From positions 1-64,000 of the forward strand of contig NZ_SMAC01000013.1 in NCBI RefSeq assembly GCF_004342115.1: a stretch of DNA of 64,000 nt, in the 5' to 3' direction. The stretch comes from Mannheimia haemolytica. GTDB taxonomy: Bacteria; Pseudomonadota; Gammaproteobacteria; Enterobacterales; Pasteurellaceae. Under the pieces are notes generated by a model that was given only the letters and a program-made list of their open reading frames with translations, made no database searches and was not told where the DNA came from. Both the position numbers and the translations under genes were made by a program. This document shows positions 49,758 to 61,006 of the stretch, in pieces (position 1 is the stretch's first letter; every line of letters starts with the position of its first letter).

Positions 49758-51230
49758 TTAAATGCCAAGAGAATCCCAAATTTCATCAATGCGTTTCACC
49801 ACATTGTCATCTTTTTTGATTGGCGTTCCCCACTCTCTTGAGGTTTCACCCGCCCATTTATTGGTGGCATCAATCCCCATTTTTGAGCCAAGTCCGGCAA
49901 TCGGTGAGGCAAAATCCAGATAGTCAATAGGGGTATTTTCGATGAGTGTGGTATCTCGTGCCGGATCGCACCTAGTAGTAATCGCCCAAATCACGTCTTT
50001 CCAATCTCGGGCATTCACATCATCATCGCACACAATCACAAACTTGGTGTACATAAATTGACGTAGGAACGACCAAACCCCCATCATCACCCGTTTGGCG
50101 TGTCCGGCATATTGTTTTTTCATTGTCACCACCGCTAAACGGTAAGAACAGCCTTCAGGTGGCAAGTAGAAATCGACAATTTCCGGAAACTGTTTTTGCA
50201 AAATCGGAATAAAGACTTCGTTTAACGCCTCGCCTAACACTGCCGGTTCATCAGGTGGTCTGCCGGTGTAAGTGGAGTGATAAATCGCATCTTTTCGCAT
50301 AGTAATATGGGTAACGGTAAATACCGGAAAATACTCTTGCTCGTTGTAGTAGCCGGTGTGATCGCCATAAGGGCCTTCCAATGCGGTTTCTTCCAGATCG
50401 ATATAGCCCTCCAGCACAATTTCGCTACTTGCCGGCACTTCTAACTCATTGGAAATAGATTTGACCACTTCGGTTTTATGCCCTCGCAACAGCCCTGCGA
50501 ACGCATATTCCGAAAGCGTATCCGGCACAGGGGTGACTGCCGCTAAAATAGTGGCTGGATCTGCACCAATCGCAACCGACACCGGAAACGGTTTACCCGG
50601 GTTTTCGGCTTTCCACTCTTGGAAGTCCAACGCACCACCACGGTGGGAAAGCCAACGCATAATCAGTTTGTTTTTGCCGATAAGTTGCTGACGATAAATG
50701 CCTAAATTCTGGCGTTTTTTGTAAGGCCCTTGCGTAATCGTCAGCCCCCAAGTGACCAGCGGAGCGACATCACCCGGCCAACAGTGCATAATCGGTAATT
50801 TGTAGAGATCAACCTCATCACCCGAAATCACCACTTGCTGACAATCGGCTTTGCTCAGTACCTTAGGCGGCATATTTAAAATTTGCTTCCATTGTGGCAG
50901 TTGCCCGATCAAATCTTTAAACCCTTTCGGTGGTTCAGGCTCTTTTAAAAAGGCAAGTAACTTGCCCAGCTCACGCAGAGCTTTGGTATCTTCTTGCCCC
51001 ATTCCCAGAGCTACCCGTTTGGGCGTGCCGAATAAATTACACAACACCGACATTTGATAGCCTTTCGGGTTTTCAAACAGTAATGCCGGCCCGCCTTTGC
51101 GTAAGGTGCGGTCGGCGATTTCTGTCATTTCTAAATAAGGATCGATTTCTTGCTGAATACGGACTAATTCACCCTGAGACTCAAGGAAATCGAGAAATTC
51201 ACGGAGATTTTTATACTTCATAGCGGTCAT
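49758..51230 (-). CDS. ubiD: UbiD, 4-hydroxy-3-polyprenylbenzoate decarboxylase
   Basis: UbiD decarboxylates the ubiquinone precursor using prenylated FMN. The 490-residue protein is colinear with E. coli UbiD, from [13 protein letters not shown] to the end, with [44 protein letters not shown] and [20 protein letters not shown]. The start matches the MDAMKYN start of the E. coli enzyme. The cofactor enzyme UbiX is not in the window. No operon partner is seen. Confidence 0.95.
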   Translation of the reverse strand: MTAMKYKNLREFLDFLESQGELVRIQQEIDPYLEMTEIADRTLRKGGPALLFENPKGYQMSVLCNLFGTPKRVALGMGQEDTKALRELGKLLAFLKEPEPPKGFKDLIGQLPQWKQILNMPPKVLSKADCQQVVISGDEVDLYKLPIMHCWPGDVAPLVTWGLTITQGPYKKRQNLGIYRQQLIGKNKLIMRWLSHRGGALDFQEWKAENPGKPFPVSVAIGADPATILAAVTPVPDTLSEYAFAGLLRGHKTEVVKSISNELEVPASSEIVLEGYIDLEETALEGPYGDHTGYYNEQEYFPVFTVTHITMRKDAIYHSTYTGRPPDEPAVLGEALNEVFIPILQKQFPEIVDFYLPPEGCSYRLAVVTMKKQYAGHAKRVMMGVWSFLRQFMYTKFVIVCDDDVNARDWKDVIWAITTRCDPARDTTLIENTPIDYLDFASPIAGLGSKMGIDATNKWAGETSREWGTPIKKDDNVVKRIDEIWDSLGI

Positions 51231-51357
51231 ATTTTTCGATTTTTTTGCAAGTATATAGAAAAACGTAAATGAAAAATACCCATAAAAAATTTATAGAAAT
51301 TTTGTTTTATTTTGTTAGAATAGCTCGGTTCAAATTAAATGCCATAAGGGGAATTTT

Positions 51358-52332
51358 ATGTTTAAAAGAACATTAATCGGTCTAGCCGTGTTAGGTGCAA
51401 GTGTTGCTCAAGCGGATGTATTAACCAGTATTAAGCCTTTAGGCTTTATTGCCAGTGCCATTACCGAAGGGGTAACTGAAACTAAAGTATTATTACCGGT
51501 AACTGCCTCTCCACACGATTACAGCTTAAAACCTTCAGATGTGACTCAATTACAATCTGCTCAATTAGTGGTTTGGGTGGGTGACGGCTTGGAAGGCTTT
51601 TTAGAAAAAAGTATTGAAAAACTGCCGAAAGAAAAAGTATTAACCCTTGAAGATGTTGATGCGATTGATGATATTGTCGATAAAGCAAGCAAAAAAGAAG
51701 ATAAAGACGATGATCACGATCATAAACATGAACATAAGCACGAACACAAGCACGAGCATAAACACGAAGGGCATAATCACGAAGGACATAACCACGATCA
51801 TCACGGACATAGCCACGATGAAGATTGGCATATTTGGCTCTCAAGCGAGGCAAGTGAGCTGGCAGCAGAGCAAATTGCGGCACGTTTAAGCGAACAAATG
51901 CCTGAACACAAAGCGAAAATTGCGGAAAATCTTGCAAAATTTAAAGCAAATTTAACCGCTAAAAAAGCCGAAATTGCGAAACAATTAGAGCCGGTAAAAG
52001 CCAAAGGTTACTACACATTCCACGATGCTTACGGCTATTTTGAAAGAGAATATGGTTTAAATTCATTGGGTTCATTTACCATTAACCCAACTGTTGCCCC
52101 GGGTGCAAAAACACTTACAGCAATCAAGAAAAACATTGCGAAAAACAAAGCACAATGTTTATTTGCCGAGCCGCAATTTACGCCGAAAGTAATTGAAACC
52201 TTAGCAAAAGAAACTAAAGTAAATGTTGGCCAATTAGACCCACTCGGTGCAAAAGTTCAGTTAAGTGCGACTGCTTACCCTGAATTTTTACAAGTTTTGG
52301 CTGACGAATTTAGCCAATGTTTAACAAAATAA
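51358..52332 (+). CDS. znuA: ZnuA, periplasmic zinc-binding protein
   Basis: ZnuA captures zinc for the ZnuBC importer. The 324-residue protein has a signal peptide (about 1-19), the first zinc histidine in PVTASPHDYSLKPSD, and a long charged loop at about 117-158 with repeats of KHEH and GHNH. The other histidines lie near YYTFHDAYGYFE. The His-rich loop is typical of ZnuA but is repetitive at DNA level. znuBC is not adjacent, as in H. influenzae. It is divergent from ubiD. Confidence 0.95.
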   Translation: MFKRTLIGLAVLGASVAQADVLTSIKPLGFIASAITEGVTETKVLLPVTASPHDYSLKPSDVTQLQSAQLVVWVGDGLEGFLEKSIEKLPKEKVLTLEDVDAIDDIVDKASKKEDKDDDHDHKHEHKHEHKHEHKHEGHNHEGHNHDHHGHSHDEDWHIWLSSEASELAAEQIAARLSEQMPEHKAKIAENLAKFKANLTAKKAEIAKQLEPVKAKGYYTFHDAYGYFEREYGLNSLGSFTINPTVAPGAKTLTAIKKNIAKNKAQCLFAEPQFTPKVIETLAKETKVNVGQLDPLGAKVQLSATAYPEFLQVLADEFSQCLTK

Positions 52333-52336
52333 GTTA

Positions 52337-52370
52337 AAAATCCCCCATTTAAATATAAATGGGGGATTTT
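52337..52370. terminator. znuA terminator (bidirectional)
   Basis: AAAATCCCCCATTT (52337-52350) pairs with AAATGGGGGATTTT (52357-52370) between convergent znuA and yjdM. Confidence 0.92.
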
Positions 52371-52383
52371 GCGATTACATCAC

Positions 52384-52704
52384 TTAAGCTTTTTTTAAGA
52401 ATTCTGATTTCAACATAATTTTACCGCAATCGACATTATGGTCACCTTGAGCTAAACGGATTCCTTTGAATTTTGTACCTTTTTTCAGTACTTCAGACGA
52501 GCCTTTTAATTTTAAATCTTTGATTAATAATACATCGTCCCCGTCAGATAATAAATTGCCATTACTGTCTTTTACAATTAGCACATCATCATCTTGATCC
52601 GTTTCTTCGCCCGTCCATTCATACGCACAATCCGGGCAAACAAATTGAATTGAGTCGTGGTAAGTATTTTCGCTTTTACATTCAGGGCAGGTTGGGTAAA
52701 TCAT
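52384..52704 (-). CDS. yjdM: YjdM/PhnA-family zinc-ribbon protein
   Basis: The 106-residue protein has an N-terminal zinc ribbon, [21 protein letters not shown] (C-x2-C...C-x2-C, about 6-26), and a C-terminal PhnA domain with [22 protein letters not shown]. It was once thought to take part in phosphonate use, but this is not supported; the role is unknown. It lies beside znuA, though a functional link is only a guess. Length is typical. Confidence 0.93.
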   Translation of the reverse strand: MIYPTCPECKSENTYHDSIQFVCPDCAYEWTGEETDQDDDVLIVKDSNGNLLSDGDDVLLIKDLKLKGSSEVLKKGTKFKGIRLAQGDHNVDCGKIMLKSEFLKKA

Positions 52705-52844
52705 TTTAATTCCTCAAATTAATAAAGAACCAGATTATATACCGAAATCCAGCAAAACGCTAAGCGGTCATATTTTGCCGATTTTTTACCAATCGAGCTA
52801 AAAGTCAGTTAGAATAGCCTTAATTACACAAAAAGGAGGATACT

Positions 52845-55208
52845 ATGATAGTCGATCCGAATTATCAGCAAGAATTAGAAAAATACGAAAATCCGGTACC
52901 AAGCCGAGAGTTTATTTTAAATACAATTCGTGAACATAACGCCCCAATGAGCCGTGATGAATTATTGTCGGCTTTTCATATTGACGATGAAGAACGAATG
53001 GAAGGCATTCGCCGCCGTCTGCGTGCAATGGAAAATGACGGTGAATTGGTGTTCACCAAAGGCAAACGCTATGCGTTGCCGGAAAAGATGGATTTAATCA
53101 AAGGTACAGTTATCGGCCATCGTGACGGTTACGGTTTTTTGCAAGTGGAAGGACACGAAAAAGGGGCGACTAAAAGCGAAGATTGGTTTATTCCCAACGC
53201 CCAAATGGTAAAGGTAATGCACGGTGACTTTGTGCTGGCACAACCAAACGGCACAGACCGCAGAGGTCGGAAAGAAGTCCGCATTGTGCGAGTGTTGGAG
53301 GCCCGTAAGAAACAGATTGTCGGGCGTTTTTTCCTTGAAAGCGGTATCGGTTTTGTTGTGCCTGATGACAGCCGCGTTAACCAAGATATTCTCATTCCGG
53401 ATGAACACCGTATGGGGGCGAGAATGGGGCAAGTTGTGGTGGTGGAATTACAGGAAAGAAAAGCGAGTTTTAGCCGCCCGGTGGGAATCATTACTGAAAT
53501 TCTAGGCGATAATTTAGCGCCGGGAATGGAAATTGAAATTGCCCTACGCAATCACGATATTCCGCACATTTGGCCGGAAGGGGTAGAAAAACAAATCCGC
53601 CAATTTAGTAGCGAAGAAGTGCCGGAAGAAGCCAAGCAAGGGCGGGTGGATTTGCGAGATCTGCCACTGATTACCATTGACGGCGAAGATGCCCGAGATT
53701 TCGATGATGCTGTATTTGCCAAAAAAGAGGGCAACGGCTGGCGGTTATGGGTGGCGATTGCCGATGTAAGTTATTATGTTCGCCCAAAAACCGCATTAGA
53801 TTTGGAAGCCCTAAATCGTGGTAACTCGGTCTATTTCCCGAATCGGGTTGTGCCAATGTTGCCGGAAGTGCTTTCCAATGGCTTGTGTTCACTCAATCCA
53901 CAGGTTGACAGGCTCTGCTTGGTGGCGGAAATGTCGGTTTCCAGCAAAGGGGAATTACAAGATTATCAATTCTACGAAGCGGTAATGAACTCTCACGCCC
54001 GTTTAACTTACACTAAAGTGTGGAAAATGTTGGAAGGTGATGAAGCCTTGCGTGAACGCTATGCTCCATTAGTGCCGCATATTGAAGAACTCTATGCAAT
54101 GTTCCAAACCTTAATGAAAGCTCGCCATAAACGAGGGGCGATTGAATTTGAAACCATTGAAAATCAATTTATTTTCAATCCGCAAGGGCGAATTGAGCGA
54201 ATTGAGCCGTTAATCCGCAACGATGCTCATAAATTGATTGAAGAATGTATGATTTTAGCCAATATTGCTGCCGCTCGTTTTGTGGAAAAAGCGAACGAAC
54301 CGGCGTTATATCGGATTCACGATAAGCCGAGTGAAGAAAAATTGCTCAGTTTTAAATCCTTTGTGCGTGAGTGTGGCTTAACCTGGGACGTAGGCTTAGA
54401 TCCAACCCCAAAAGATTACGGTGTACTACTGGAGCAAATTGCCGAACGTGCCGATAAAGAGTTGATTCAAACGATGTTGCTCCGCTCGCTGAAACAAGCA
54501 GTGTATGCGGCGGATAATATCGGGCATTTCGGCTTGGCATTAACCGAATATGCTCATTTTACCTCGCCGATTCGCCGTTACCCGGATTTACTGTTACACC
54601 GTGCAATTAAATATCTGATCGAAAAAGGCAAAGGCAACACTCGCTACTATACCGATGGCGGTGGTTATCACTACAAGTTAGATGATATGGACGAATTCGG
54701 CGATAAATGTTCTGCCACCGAACGCCGAGCTGATGAGGCAACCCGAGAAGTGGCAGATTGGCTGAAATGCGAATTTATGCAAGATCATCTTGGCGAAGAG
54801 TTTGATGGCGTGATTTCGAGTGTTACCGGCTTTGGCTTATTTGTAAAACTCAATGAGCTTTTAATTGACGGATTGGTTCATATTTCAACGCTGGATAATG
54901 ATTATTACCACTATGATGCGGACCGACAACGTTTAATCGGTGGCAGTGGGATCATCTATCGTTTAGGCGATGCAGTTAGAGTAAAAGTAATCAATGTGAA
55001 TTTAGACGAGAAAAAAATTGATTTTGAGTTACTCACCGGTAATAAGAAAACCGGCAAAACCGCCAAGAAAAAAGCAAAAGCGACAGAGGTTCCTGTTTTC
55101 AAAGAGCCTAAAACGGTAAAAAAAGCCAAAAAAGTCGCTGAGAAAAAACCGGCAAAATCTGCAAAAAAACGGACAAAAACGACCGCTAGTAAATCAAGGA
55201 AAAAATAG
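52845..55208 (+). CDS. rnr: RNase R
   Basis: RNase R is a 3'-5' exoribonuclease that degrades structured RNA. The 787-residue protein has an N-terminal helix-turn-helix region, two cold-shock domains (about 75-230), the RNB catalytic domain with [15 protein letters not shown], and an S1 domain (about 640-725). A lysine-rich tail from about 730 is typical. The ATG has an AAAGGAGG site. A small membrane protein gene follows 3 bp later. Confidence 0.96.
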   Translation: MIVDPNYQQELEKYENPVPSREFILNTIREHNAPMSRDELLSAFHIDDEERMEGIRRRLRAMENDGELVFTKGKRYALPEKMDLIKGTVIGHRDGYGFLQVEGHEKGATKSEDWFIPNAQMVKVMHGDFVLAQPNGTDRRGRKEVRIVRVLEARKKQIVGRFFLESGIGFVVPDDSRVNQDILIPDEHRMGARMGQVVVVELQERKASFSRPVGIITEILGDNLAPGMEIEIALRNHDIPHIWPEGVEKQIRQFSSEEVPEEAKQGRVDLRDLPLITIDGEDARDFDDAVFAKKEGNGWRLWVAIADVSYYVRPKTALDLEALNRGNSVYFPNRVVPMLPEVLSNGLCSLNPQVDRLCLVAEMSVSSKGELQDYQFYEAVMNSHARLTYTKVWKMLEGDEALRERYAPLVPHIEELYAMFQTLMKARHKRGAIEFETIENQFIFNPQGRIERIEPLIRNDAHKLIEECMILANIAAARFVEKANEPALYRIHDKPSEEKLLSFKSFVRECGLTWDVGLDPTPKDYGVLLEQIAERADKELIQTMLLRSLKQAVYAADNIGHFGLALTEYAHFTSPIRRYPDLLLHRAIKYLIEKGKGNTRYYTDGGGYHYKLDDMDEFGDKCSATERRADEATREVADWLKCEFMQDHLGEEFDGVISSVTGFGLFVKLNELLIDGLVHISTLDNDYYHYDADRQRLIGGSGIIYRLGDAVRVKVINVNLDEKKIDFELLTGNKKTGKTAKKKAKATEVPVFKEPKTVKKAKKVAEKKPAKSAKKRTKTTASKSRKK

Positions 55209-55211
55209 CAA

Positions 55212-55478
55212 ATGGATTACAAAAAACAAATTTTATTCAGCCTTTTATTTGCTTTAGTAATTGCAATAATAAGCTATTTTTTGTTTACCTATATCCCGTT
55301 TGATTGTAGCGATCTGAGCAAACTCAACGATTCACAACGTTTAGAGTGCCGAACTGCCGAAGTTCTGGGCGTTTATTACTGGCTGCCGCACACTACCACG
55401 CTGTTTTTCGGCTCGGTGTTATTATATTGGGCGGTTTATGGCATGATTTCATTAGTGCAAGCAGTGCTCAAACGCTAA
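55212..55478 (+). CDS. Small two-helix membrane protein
   Basis: I do not recognise this 88-residue protein. It has two hydrophobic segments (about 7-28 and 60-85), with a middle loop containing two cysteines (FDCSDLSKL; RLECRTAE). The ATG lies 3 bp after the rnr stop, so it is probably translated from the rnr mRNA. The cysteines in the loop could form a disulfide if it faces the periplasm. No function can be given. Confidence 0.7.
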   Translation: MDYKKQILFSLLFALVIAIISYFLFTYIPFDCSDLSKLNDSQRLECRTAEVLGVYYWLPHTTTLFFGSVLLYWAVYGMISLVQAVLKR

Positions 55479-55537
55479 CAAGCGGTTTTGTTTTTGCAAA
55501 AAGTTGCAAATCTCATCTGAATAATCCTTCCAAGATC

Positions 55538-55565
55538 AAAGGTCTATCAAAAAAGATAGACCTTT
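55538..55565 (+). terminator. Terminator before the mra promoter
   Basis: AAAGGTCTATC (55538-55548) pairs with GATAGACCTTT (55555-55565), followed by ATTG. It insulates the division cluster from rnr. Confidence 0.8.
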
Positions 55566-55589
55566 ATTGTGTAAATAAACTAAAACTCC

Positions 55590-55618
55590 TTGATAGATGT
55601 ATCACATATCTATAAAAT
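55590..55618 (+). promoter_or_regulatory. Putative mraZ promoter
   Basis: TTGATA (55590-55595) and TAAAAT (55613-55618) are separated by 17 bp, a good sigma-70 arrangement, just upstream of the MraZ operator repeats. Confidence 0.65.
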
Positions 55619-55630
55619 TCCAGCAATTAA

Positions 55631-55656
55631 GTGGGAAAAAGTGGTAAATTGTGGAA
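55631..55656 (+). promoter_or_regulatory. MraZ operator: three direct repeats
   Basis: GTGGGAAAAA, GTGGTAAATT and GTGGAACTTT start at 55631, 55641 and 55651. The TGGGA/TGGTA/TGGAA cores are spaced by 5 bp, the pattern bound by MraZ in E. coli and other bacteria. They lie between the putative -10 and mraZ, so MraZ would repress its own operon. Confidence 0.8.
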
Positions 55657-55700
55657 CTTTTCCTTAAATTTAACCTCATTTAAAAAGGTAAATCAGTAAA

Positions 55701-56159
55701 ATGTTTCGTGGTGCAAGTTCAATCAGCATTGATAGCAAAGGGCGGATCGCTATTCCGACCCGTTATCGTGCCGAGCTATTGGAAAAACATCACGGGATCT
55801 TAGTTTGCACTGTGGATATCCGCCAGCCTTGTTTGTTGCTTTACCCACTTCACGAATGGGAAATGGTTGAACAGAAATTGTTGGCACTATCTAATTTTGA
55901 CCCTGTTCAACGCCGTATTCAGCGAGTAATGCAAGGCTTTGCTACCGAATGTGAAATGGATTCGGCAGGGCGAATACTGCTTAGCCCTACACTTCGCCAA
56001 CACGCACAATTAGAGCAACAAATTATGCTGGTTGGACAATTAAACAAATTTGAAATTTGGCAAGATAAACAATGGCAAGCACAAATTGCCGAAGATCTTG
56101 CTTTTGGCAGTTCGGCAGAAATTTTAGACTGCGAAGCATTGAAAAACCTGTCTCTCTAG
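55701..56159 (+). CDS. mraZ: MraZ, transcriptional repressor of the division cluster
   Basis: The 152-residue protein has two AbrB-like SpoVT folds (about 1-60 and 78-140), each with the D-x-x-x-R motif: [15 protein letters not shown] and [15 protein letters not shown]. It binds direct TGGGN repeats in its own promoter, found here at 55631-55656. It is the first gene of mraZ-rsmH-ftsL-ftsI-murE. Length is normal. Confidence 0.96.
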   Translation: MFRGASSISIDSKGRIAIPTRYRAELLEKHHGILVCTVDIRQPCLLLYPLHEWEMVEQKLLALSNFDPVQRRIQRVMQGFATECEMDSAGRILLSPTLRQHAQLEQQIMLVGQLNKFEIWQDKQWQAQIAEDLAFGSSAEILDCEALKNLSL

Positions 56160-56174
56160 TAATTGGAAATTGAG

Positions 56175-57113
56175 ATGAGCGAGAACCCAAAACATATTAC
56201 AGTATTATTGCACGAAGCGGTTGACGGCTTGGCAATTAAGCCTAACGGTATCTATATTGACGGTACTTTCGGGCGTGGCGGGCATTCTCGCTTGATTTTA
56301 TCCAAACTGGGCGAAAATGGGCGATTAATCGCAACTGATCGTGACCCACGAGCGATAGCCGAAGCTCAAACGATTAGTGACCCTCGTTTTCAAATTGAAC
56401 ATACGGCATTTTCTGCCATTCCCGAACTGTGTGAACGAATGGGGTTGGTGGGCAAAATTGACGGTATTTTATTGGATTTAGGTGTGTCTTCCCCGCAGCT
56501 TGACGAAGCCGAACGAGGCTTTAGTTTTATGCGTGACGGGCCGCTTGATATGCGAATGGATACCACCAAAGGCTTATCGGCAGCCGAGTGGCTTGCCCAA
56601 GTTTCGGCAGAAGATTTAGCTTGGGTATTGAAAGAATTTGGCGAAGAGCGTTTTGCCAAACGGATTGCACAAGCGGTCGTTTCTTACAATAAATCTGCAA
56701 ATGAAAAAATCAGCCGCACTTTGCAGCTTGCGCAAATTATTGCGGATGCGGTGCCGTTTAAAGATAAGCATAAACACCCTGCAACCCGTTCGTTCCAAGC
56801 AATTCGCATTTTTATCAATAGTGAATTAGACGAGCTGGAAAAAGCTTTAAATTCCGCATTAACGGTGTTAGCCCCTGAAGGGCGTTTGTCGATTATCAGC
56901 TTTCATTCTCTAGAAGACCGAATGGTGAAACAGTTTGTGCGTAAGCATAGTAAAGGAATGGACGTACCCCGTGGTTTACCGATTTTAGAAGCAGAGCTAA
57001 CCAAAAATATTCCGCTGAAAACCATTGGCAAAGCGATTATGCCGAGCGAAGCCGAAATTGAAGCAAATGCCCGCTCACGCAGTGCGGTATTGCGGATTGC
57101 CGAAAAACGCTAA
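56175..57113 (+). CDS. rsmH: RsmH/MraW, 16S rRNA m4C1402 methyltransferase
   Basis: RsmH methylates N4 of C1402 in 16S rRNA; RsmI (34747) methylates the same nucleotide's ribose. The 312-residue protein has [13 protein letters not shown], the SAM motif [27 protein letters not shown], and [14 protein letters not shown]. The ATG at 56175 fits the family; an upstream TTG in frame does not. It follows mraZ by 15 bp. Confidence 0.95.
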   Translation: MSENPKHITVLLHEAVDGLAIKPNGIYIDGTFGRGGHSRLILSKLGENGRLIATDRDPRAIAEAQTISDPRFQIEHTAFSAIPELCERMGLVGKIDGILLDLGVSSPQLDEAERGFSFMRDGPLDMRMDTTKGLSAAEWLAQVSAEDLAWVLKEFGEERFAKRIAQAVVSYNKSANEKISRTLQLAQIIADAVPFKDKHKHPATRSFQAIRIFINSELDELEKALNSALTVLAPEGRLSIISFHSLEDRMVKQFVRKHSKGMDVPRGLPILEAELTKNIPLKTIGKAIMPSEAEIEANARSRSAVLRIAEKR

Positions 57114-57131
57114 CAGTAAATAGGGAAGAAT

Positions 57132-57443
57132 ATGTCGAACGAACGTTATCCGTTACATCAAATCATCATTGATGATATCTTTAGCCATAACAAAGTGGCT
57201 CTTTTATTGTTGATTGGTGTAGTGATTTCAGCAGTGGCTACGATTTGGATAACCCACCAGACTCGTTTATCGGTGAGCGAACAAGGGCAACTGATTCAAG
57301 CAAACCAAAAGTTGGAAAGCCAATATACTAATCTGCAATTAGAAGAAAACAGCAGAAGCAGTCGGGCAAGAGTTGATGCCGCCGCTAAATCGTTCGGATT
57401 ACAGCCGATTAAAAAAGAGCAAGAAATTATTTTAGTTGAATAA
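57132..57443 (+). CDS. ftsL: FtsL, cell-division protein
   Basis: The 103-residue bitopic protein has a short cytoplasmic start, one membrane segment (about 20-42), and a periplasmic leucine-zipper-like coiled coil (about 48-85). This is the FtsL layout; it acts in the FtsQLB complex that activates FtsWI. It lies between rsmH and ftsI, the conserved position. Sequence is poorly conserved, so the assignment rests on context and topology as much as on sequence. Confidence 0.9.
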   Translation: MSNERYPLHQIIIDDIFSHNKVALLLLIGVVISAVATIWITHQTRLSVSEQGQLIQANQKLESQYTNLQLEENSRSSRARVDAAAKSFGLQPIKKEQEIILVE

Positions 57444-57446
57444 AAA

Positions 57447-59507
57447 ATGGTTAAATCAGTTAAATTAAAACGTAAGCAAGAAGCTCCTGTCGCAAAAGCA
57501 GAGCCTCAACAAGCAGAAGGTAAAAAAACACCGAGTTTTTTACCTACTCGCTTTAGAGTGGTTGTGTTTTTTATGCTATTAATGGTTGGTGGCTTACTAG
57601 CACAAACCGCCTATATTCAGCTTTTTGACTCTGAAAGATTAATTAAAGAGGCTAATAACCGCTCACTTCGTACTAAAGAACTCCAATTTACCCGTGGACG
57701 TATTTTAGATCGTAGCGGGCGTTTTCTCTCTATTAGTGTGCCAATGTACTCATTAACACTTGACCCGAGAGAATACTTTGATACTAAGCTGCGTCGTTCT
57801 AACGAAAGCTGGCGTGCCTTAGCGATTGAAATGGAAACATCAAAAGGTAAAATTGAGGCAAACGTTAATAAATTTATTGAAAAGAAAAATTTTTCAAAAG
57901 AAAAAGTAGATTTTGATCCACGTTCTATTTTAAATACTAAAAGTGAAGGTTATTGGACTCAGCTTGCCCAAGTTACAGGTTTGGATTACAACAGTTTAAT
58001 AGAAAAAGTACGGAATAACCCTAGCTCGGTTTTTTTACGTTTAGATAACGAAAATTTAGTAAGAGAACGCCAGAAATTCCAAGCGTTAAGCAAAGAAATC
58101 GGCCGTTCCTATAATGACATAATGGACGAGCTTTATAGCAAAAACCGCCAGCGATTCCTTTACTTATCCCGTCATCAATCTGAAGCGATCAGCGAATATG
58201 CAAAAGAACTAGATATTGATGCATTAGTGATTAAAGTCGAATCACGCCGTTTTTACCCGCTGGCAGAAGAATCTTCACAGTTGATCGGTTTTACTGATAA
58301 AGATGATATGCACGGTTTGGAAGGGCTGGAGCGTAGTTTTGATTCCTTACTTATCGGCAAAAACGGTAAACAAATTATCCGAAAAGATGCCAAAGGCAAT
58401 ATTGTGGAAAATATCCGTTCGGAGAAACAGTACGATCCGCAAGATGTTATGTTAAGCATTGATGAAGAATTGCAGTCTATGGTGTACGGTGAAATCAAAA
58501 AAGCGGTACAGGAAAATAATGCGGAATCAGGCACTGCGGTTTTGGTTGATGTGCAAACCGGCGAAATTTTGGCAATGGCAAATGCCCCTTCATTCAACCC
58601 AAACAAACGGGATAGTTTTAAACCTGAATTAATGCGTAACCGTGCTATTACCGACACTTTTGAACCGGGTTCAACGGTGAAACCTTTTACCGTATTAACC
58701 GCATTACAAAATGGGGTAACTTATCGTGATGAAGTTATTGGCACTCGCCCATTTGTCGTCAATGGACACACAATTAAAGACGTTGCTCCAAGGGACAGCC
58801 TTACGCTTACCGGCATCTTGCAAAAATCCAGTAACATCGGGGTCAGTAAATTAGCTCTCAGAATGCCGGCAAATGCGTTAGTGGATACTTACACGAAAGT
58901 CGGTTTCGGTAAAGACACCGGTTTAGGCTTGGGTGAACAACGAGGTACGAACGGTGATCGCAAACGCTGGGCGGATATTGAACGTGCTACCCTTTCCTAT
59001 GGATACGGTTTAAATGTGACCCCATTACAACTTGCCCGTGCTTATGCGACTTTAGGAAGTTTCGGGCTGTATCGCCCACTTTCGATTACCAAGGTCGATC
59101 CGCCGGTGATTGGCGAACGGGTGCTACCGGAAAAAACCACCCGAGATGTCGTGCATATGATGGAAAGCGTTGCGGCTAAAGGCGAAGGCGGACACCGTGC
59201 AGCGGTGGACGGCTACCGTGTAGCCATCAAAACCGGTACAGCACGCAAATTAGAAAAAGGCAAATATGTTGAAAAATATATTGCTTATACCGCAGGGCTT
59301 GCCCCGGCAAGCGATCCTCGCTTTGCATTAGTGGTATTAATCAACGAACCTAAAGCAGGCAACTATTATGGTGGCTTTGTTTCTGCACCACTGTTCTCAC
59401 GCATTATGGGTTACACCTTAAAACAACGTAATATTAAGCCGGATAACTTAACGGAAAATACCCAAAGTGCCGTGCGTGAAATTAAATTAGAACGCCCTAT
59501 CAATTAA
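57447..59507 (+). CDS. ftsI: FtsI (PBP3), septal peptidoglycan transpeptidase
   Basis: FtsI cross-links septal peptidoglycan. The 686-residue protein has one membrane segment (about 35-55), a pedestal domain with [13 protein letters not shown], and a transpeptidase domain with EPGSTVKPF (nucleophile Ser), [10 protein letters not shown] and KTGTARK. It is longer than the 588-residue E. coli enzyme, with extra length mainly in the N-terminal part at about 110-235 (a charged insert rich in Lys, Asn and Arg). It ends 8 bp before murE. Confidence 0.95.
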   Translation: MVKSVKLKRKQEAPVAKAEPQQAEGKKTPSFLPTRFRVVVFFMLLMVGGLLAQTAYIQLFDSERLIKEANNRSLRTKELQFTRGRILDRSGRFLSISVPMYSLTLDPREYFDTKLRRSNESWRALAIEMETSKGKIEANVNKFIEKKNFSKEKVDFDPRSILNTKSEGYWTQLAQVTGLDYNSLIEKVRNNPSSVFLRLDNENLVRERQKFQALSKEIGRSYNDIMDELYSKNRQRFLYLSRHQSEAISEYAKELDIDALVIKVESRRFYPLAEESSQLIGFTDKDDMHGLEGLERSFDSLLIGKNGKQIIRKDAKGNIVENIRSEKQYDPQDVMLSIDEELQSMVYGEIKKAVQENNAESGTAVLVDVQTGEILAMANAPSFNPNKRDSFKPELMRNRAITDTFEPGSTVKPFTVLTALQNGVTYRDEVIGTRPFVVNGHTIKDVAPRDSLTLTGILQKSSNIGVSKLALRMPANALVDTYTKVGFGKDTGLGLGEQRGTNGDRKRWADIERATLSYGYGLNVTPLQLARAYATLGSFGLYRPLSITKVDPPVIGERVLPEKTTRDVVHMMESVAAKGEGGHRAAVDGYRVAIKTGTARKLEKGKYVEKYIAYTAGLAPASDPRFALVVLINEPKAGNYYGGFVSAPLFSRIMGYTLKQRNIKPDNLTENTQSAVREIKLERPIN

Positions 59508-59515
59508 GGTTAGCT

Positions 59516-61006
59516 ATGAAACGTTTACTCCCTTTTCTGACAGAACTTGATGCTTGGGTGGAAGAACTCACCGAGCTAAAACAAATGACACTTGATAGTC
59601 GCCAAGTTCAAGCCGGTGATCTCTTTGTTGCTTTAAAAGGACATCAAGTCGATGGCAGAAAATTTATTCCGAATGCGATAGAACAAGGAGCAGCAATTAT
59701 TTTGGCTGAGGCTGATGAAGATCAGCCGGAAGCTGAGCTTGATTCAAAATTTGCAAAATTTAATCTAGATCGTACCGCTTGTTGCAAGGTTGTTTCAGTA
59801 CCGAATTTGCCAAAATTGCTATCTGAAATTGCAGGGGCTTTTTACCATAACCCGTCACACAAGCTGACTTTAGCAGGCATTACCGGTACGAACGGTAAAA
59901 CGACTACCGCTCAATTATTGGCACAATGGCATAATTTATTGGGTGGAAAATCGGCAGTTATGGGTACTATCGGCAACGGTTTGTACGGACAAGTGCAAGA
60001 AGCGGTAAATACCACCGGCTCCGCCATTGAAATTCAGCGTAATCTTGCCAACTTTGTTGAACTTGGCGCGGATTTTTGTGCGATGGAAGTCAGCTCTCAC
60101 GGTTTGGCTCAATTTAGAGCGGAAGCCTTAGATTTTGATTTGGCGATCTTTACGAATTTAAGCCGAGATCATCTCGATTACCACAACACGATGGAAGAGT
60201 ATGCCCAAGCCAAATTCCGTCTCTTCAACGAATTAAGCACTAAAGCTCAGGTGATTAACGCCGATGATGAAATCGGGCGTGAATGGCTGACACAATTACC
60301 GAATGCGGTTGCGGTAAGTACTGATCCGGAGTTTGATAGCAATCATCGCTTTGTCAAAGCCACGGCAGTGAAATTTACCCTGCAAGGGGCAAGCATTGCG
60401 TTTAAATCAAGCTGGGGAAATGGAGAATTACATAGCCGTTTAATCGGGGCTTTCAATGTAAATAATCTGCTTACCGCCTTTGCCGGACTTTTAGCTCTTG
60501 GCTTTGATATTCAAGATCTGATTAAAACTTCACCGAATTTAGTTGGCGTAGCAGGCAGAATGGAATGTATCACCGCTCCAAATAAACCAATGGTGATTGT
60601 GGACTATGCTCACACCCCGGATGCTCTCGAAAAAGCCCTACAAGCGGCTCGTTTACATTGCGAAGGCGAACTTTGGTGCATTTTCGGCTGTGGCGGCGAC
60701 CGTGACGCCGGCAAACGCCCATTAATGGCGACGATTGCCGAGAAATTAACCGATAAAGTGATTGCTACAGACGACAACCCTCGCACCGAAGATAATCAAA
60801 AGATTATGGCAGATATTGTGAAAGGTTTTAGTAAACCCCAACAAATTATCCACAATCGTGAAGAGGCAATTAAAACCGCCATTGAGCAAGCTAAAGCCAC
60901 AGATGTGATTCTAATCGCAGGCAAAGGTCACGAAAATTATCAGATTATTGGCACAGAGAAGTTACATTTTTCGGATCAGGAAACGGCAAGGAAATATCTG
61001 TTTTAA
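59516..61006 (+). CDS. murE: MurE, UDP-MurNAc-tripeptide synthetase
   Basis: MurE adds meso-diaminopimelate to the peptidoglycan precursor. The 496-residue ligase has the ATP loop [17 protein letters not shown], and the DNPR motif ([10 protein letters not shown]) that selects diaminopimelate over lysine. [11 protein letters not shown] and [13 protein letters not shown] are also present. It is followed not by murF directly but by a ~410 bp palindromic repeat starting at its stop codon. Confidence 0.96.
   Translation: MKRLLPFLTELDAWVEELTELKQMTLDSRQVQAGDLFVALKGHQVDGRKFIPNAIEQGAAIILAEADEDQPEAELDSKFAKFNLDRTACCKVVSVPNLPKLLSEIAGAFYHNPSHKLTLAGITGTNGKTTTAQLLAQWHNLLGGKSAVMGTIGNGLYGQVQEAVNTTGSAIEIQRNLANFVELGADFCAMEVSSHGLAQFRAEALDFDLAIFTNLSRDHLDYHNTMEEYAQAKFRLFNELSTKAQVINADDEIGREWLTQLPNAVAVSTDPEFDSNHRFVKATAVKFTLQGASIAFKSSWGNGELHSRLIGAFNVNNLLTAFAGLLALGFDIQDLIKTSPNLVGVAGRMECITAPNKPMVIVDYAHTPDALEKALQAARLHCEGELWCIFGCGGDRDAGKRPLMATIAEKLTDKVIATDDNPRTEDNQKIMADIVKGFSKPQQIIHNREEAIKTAIEQAKATDVILIAGKGHENYQIIGTEKLHFSDQETARKYLF

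Noticed and set aside
51240-51357. Zur box upstream of znuA
   Set aside because: The region is AT-rich, but no convincing inverted repeat of the Zur type could be found.
51700-51830. His-rich ZnuA segment as a separate repeat element
   Set aside because: It is the normal charged loop of ZnuA in frame; the DNA repetition simply reflects the repeated His/Glu/Lys codons.
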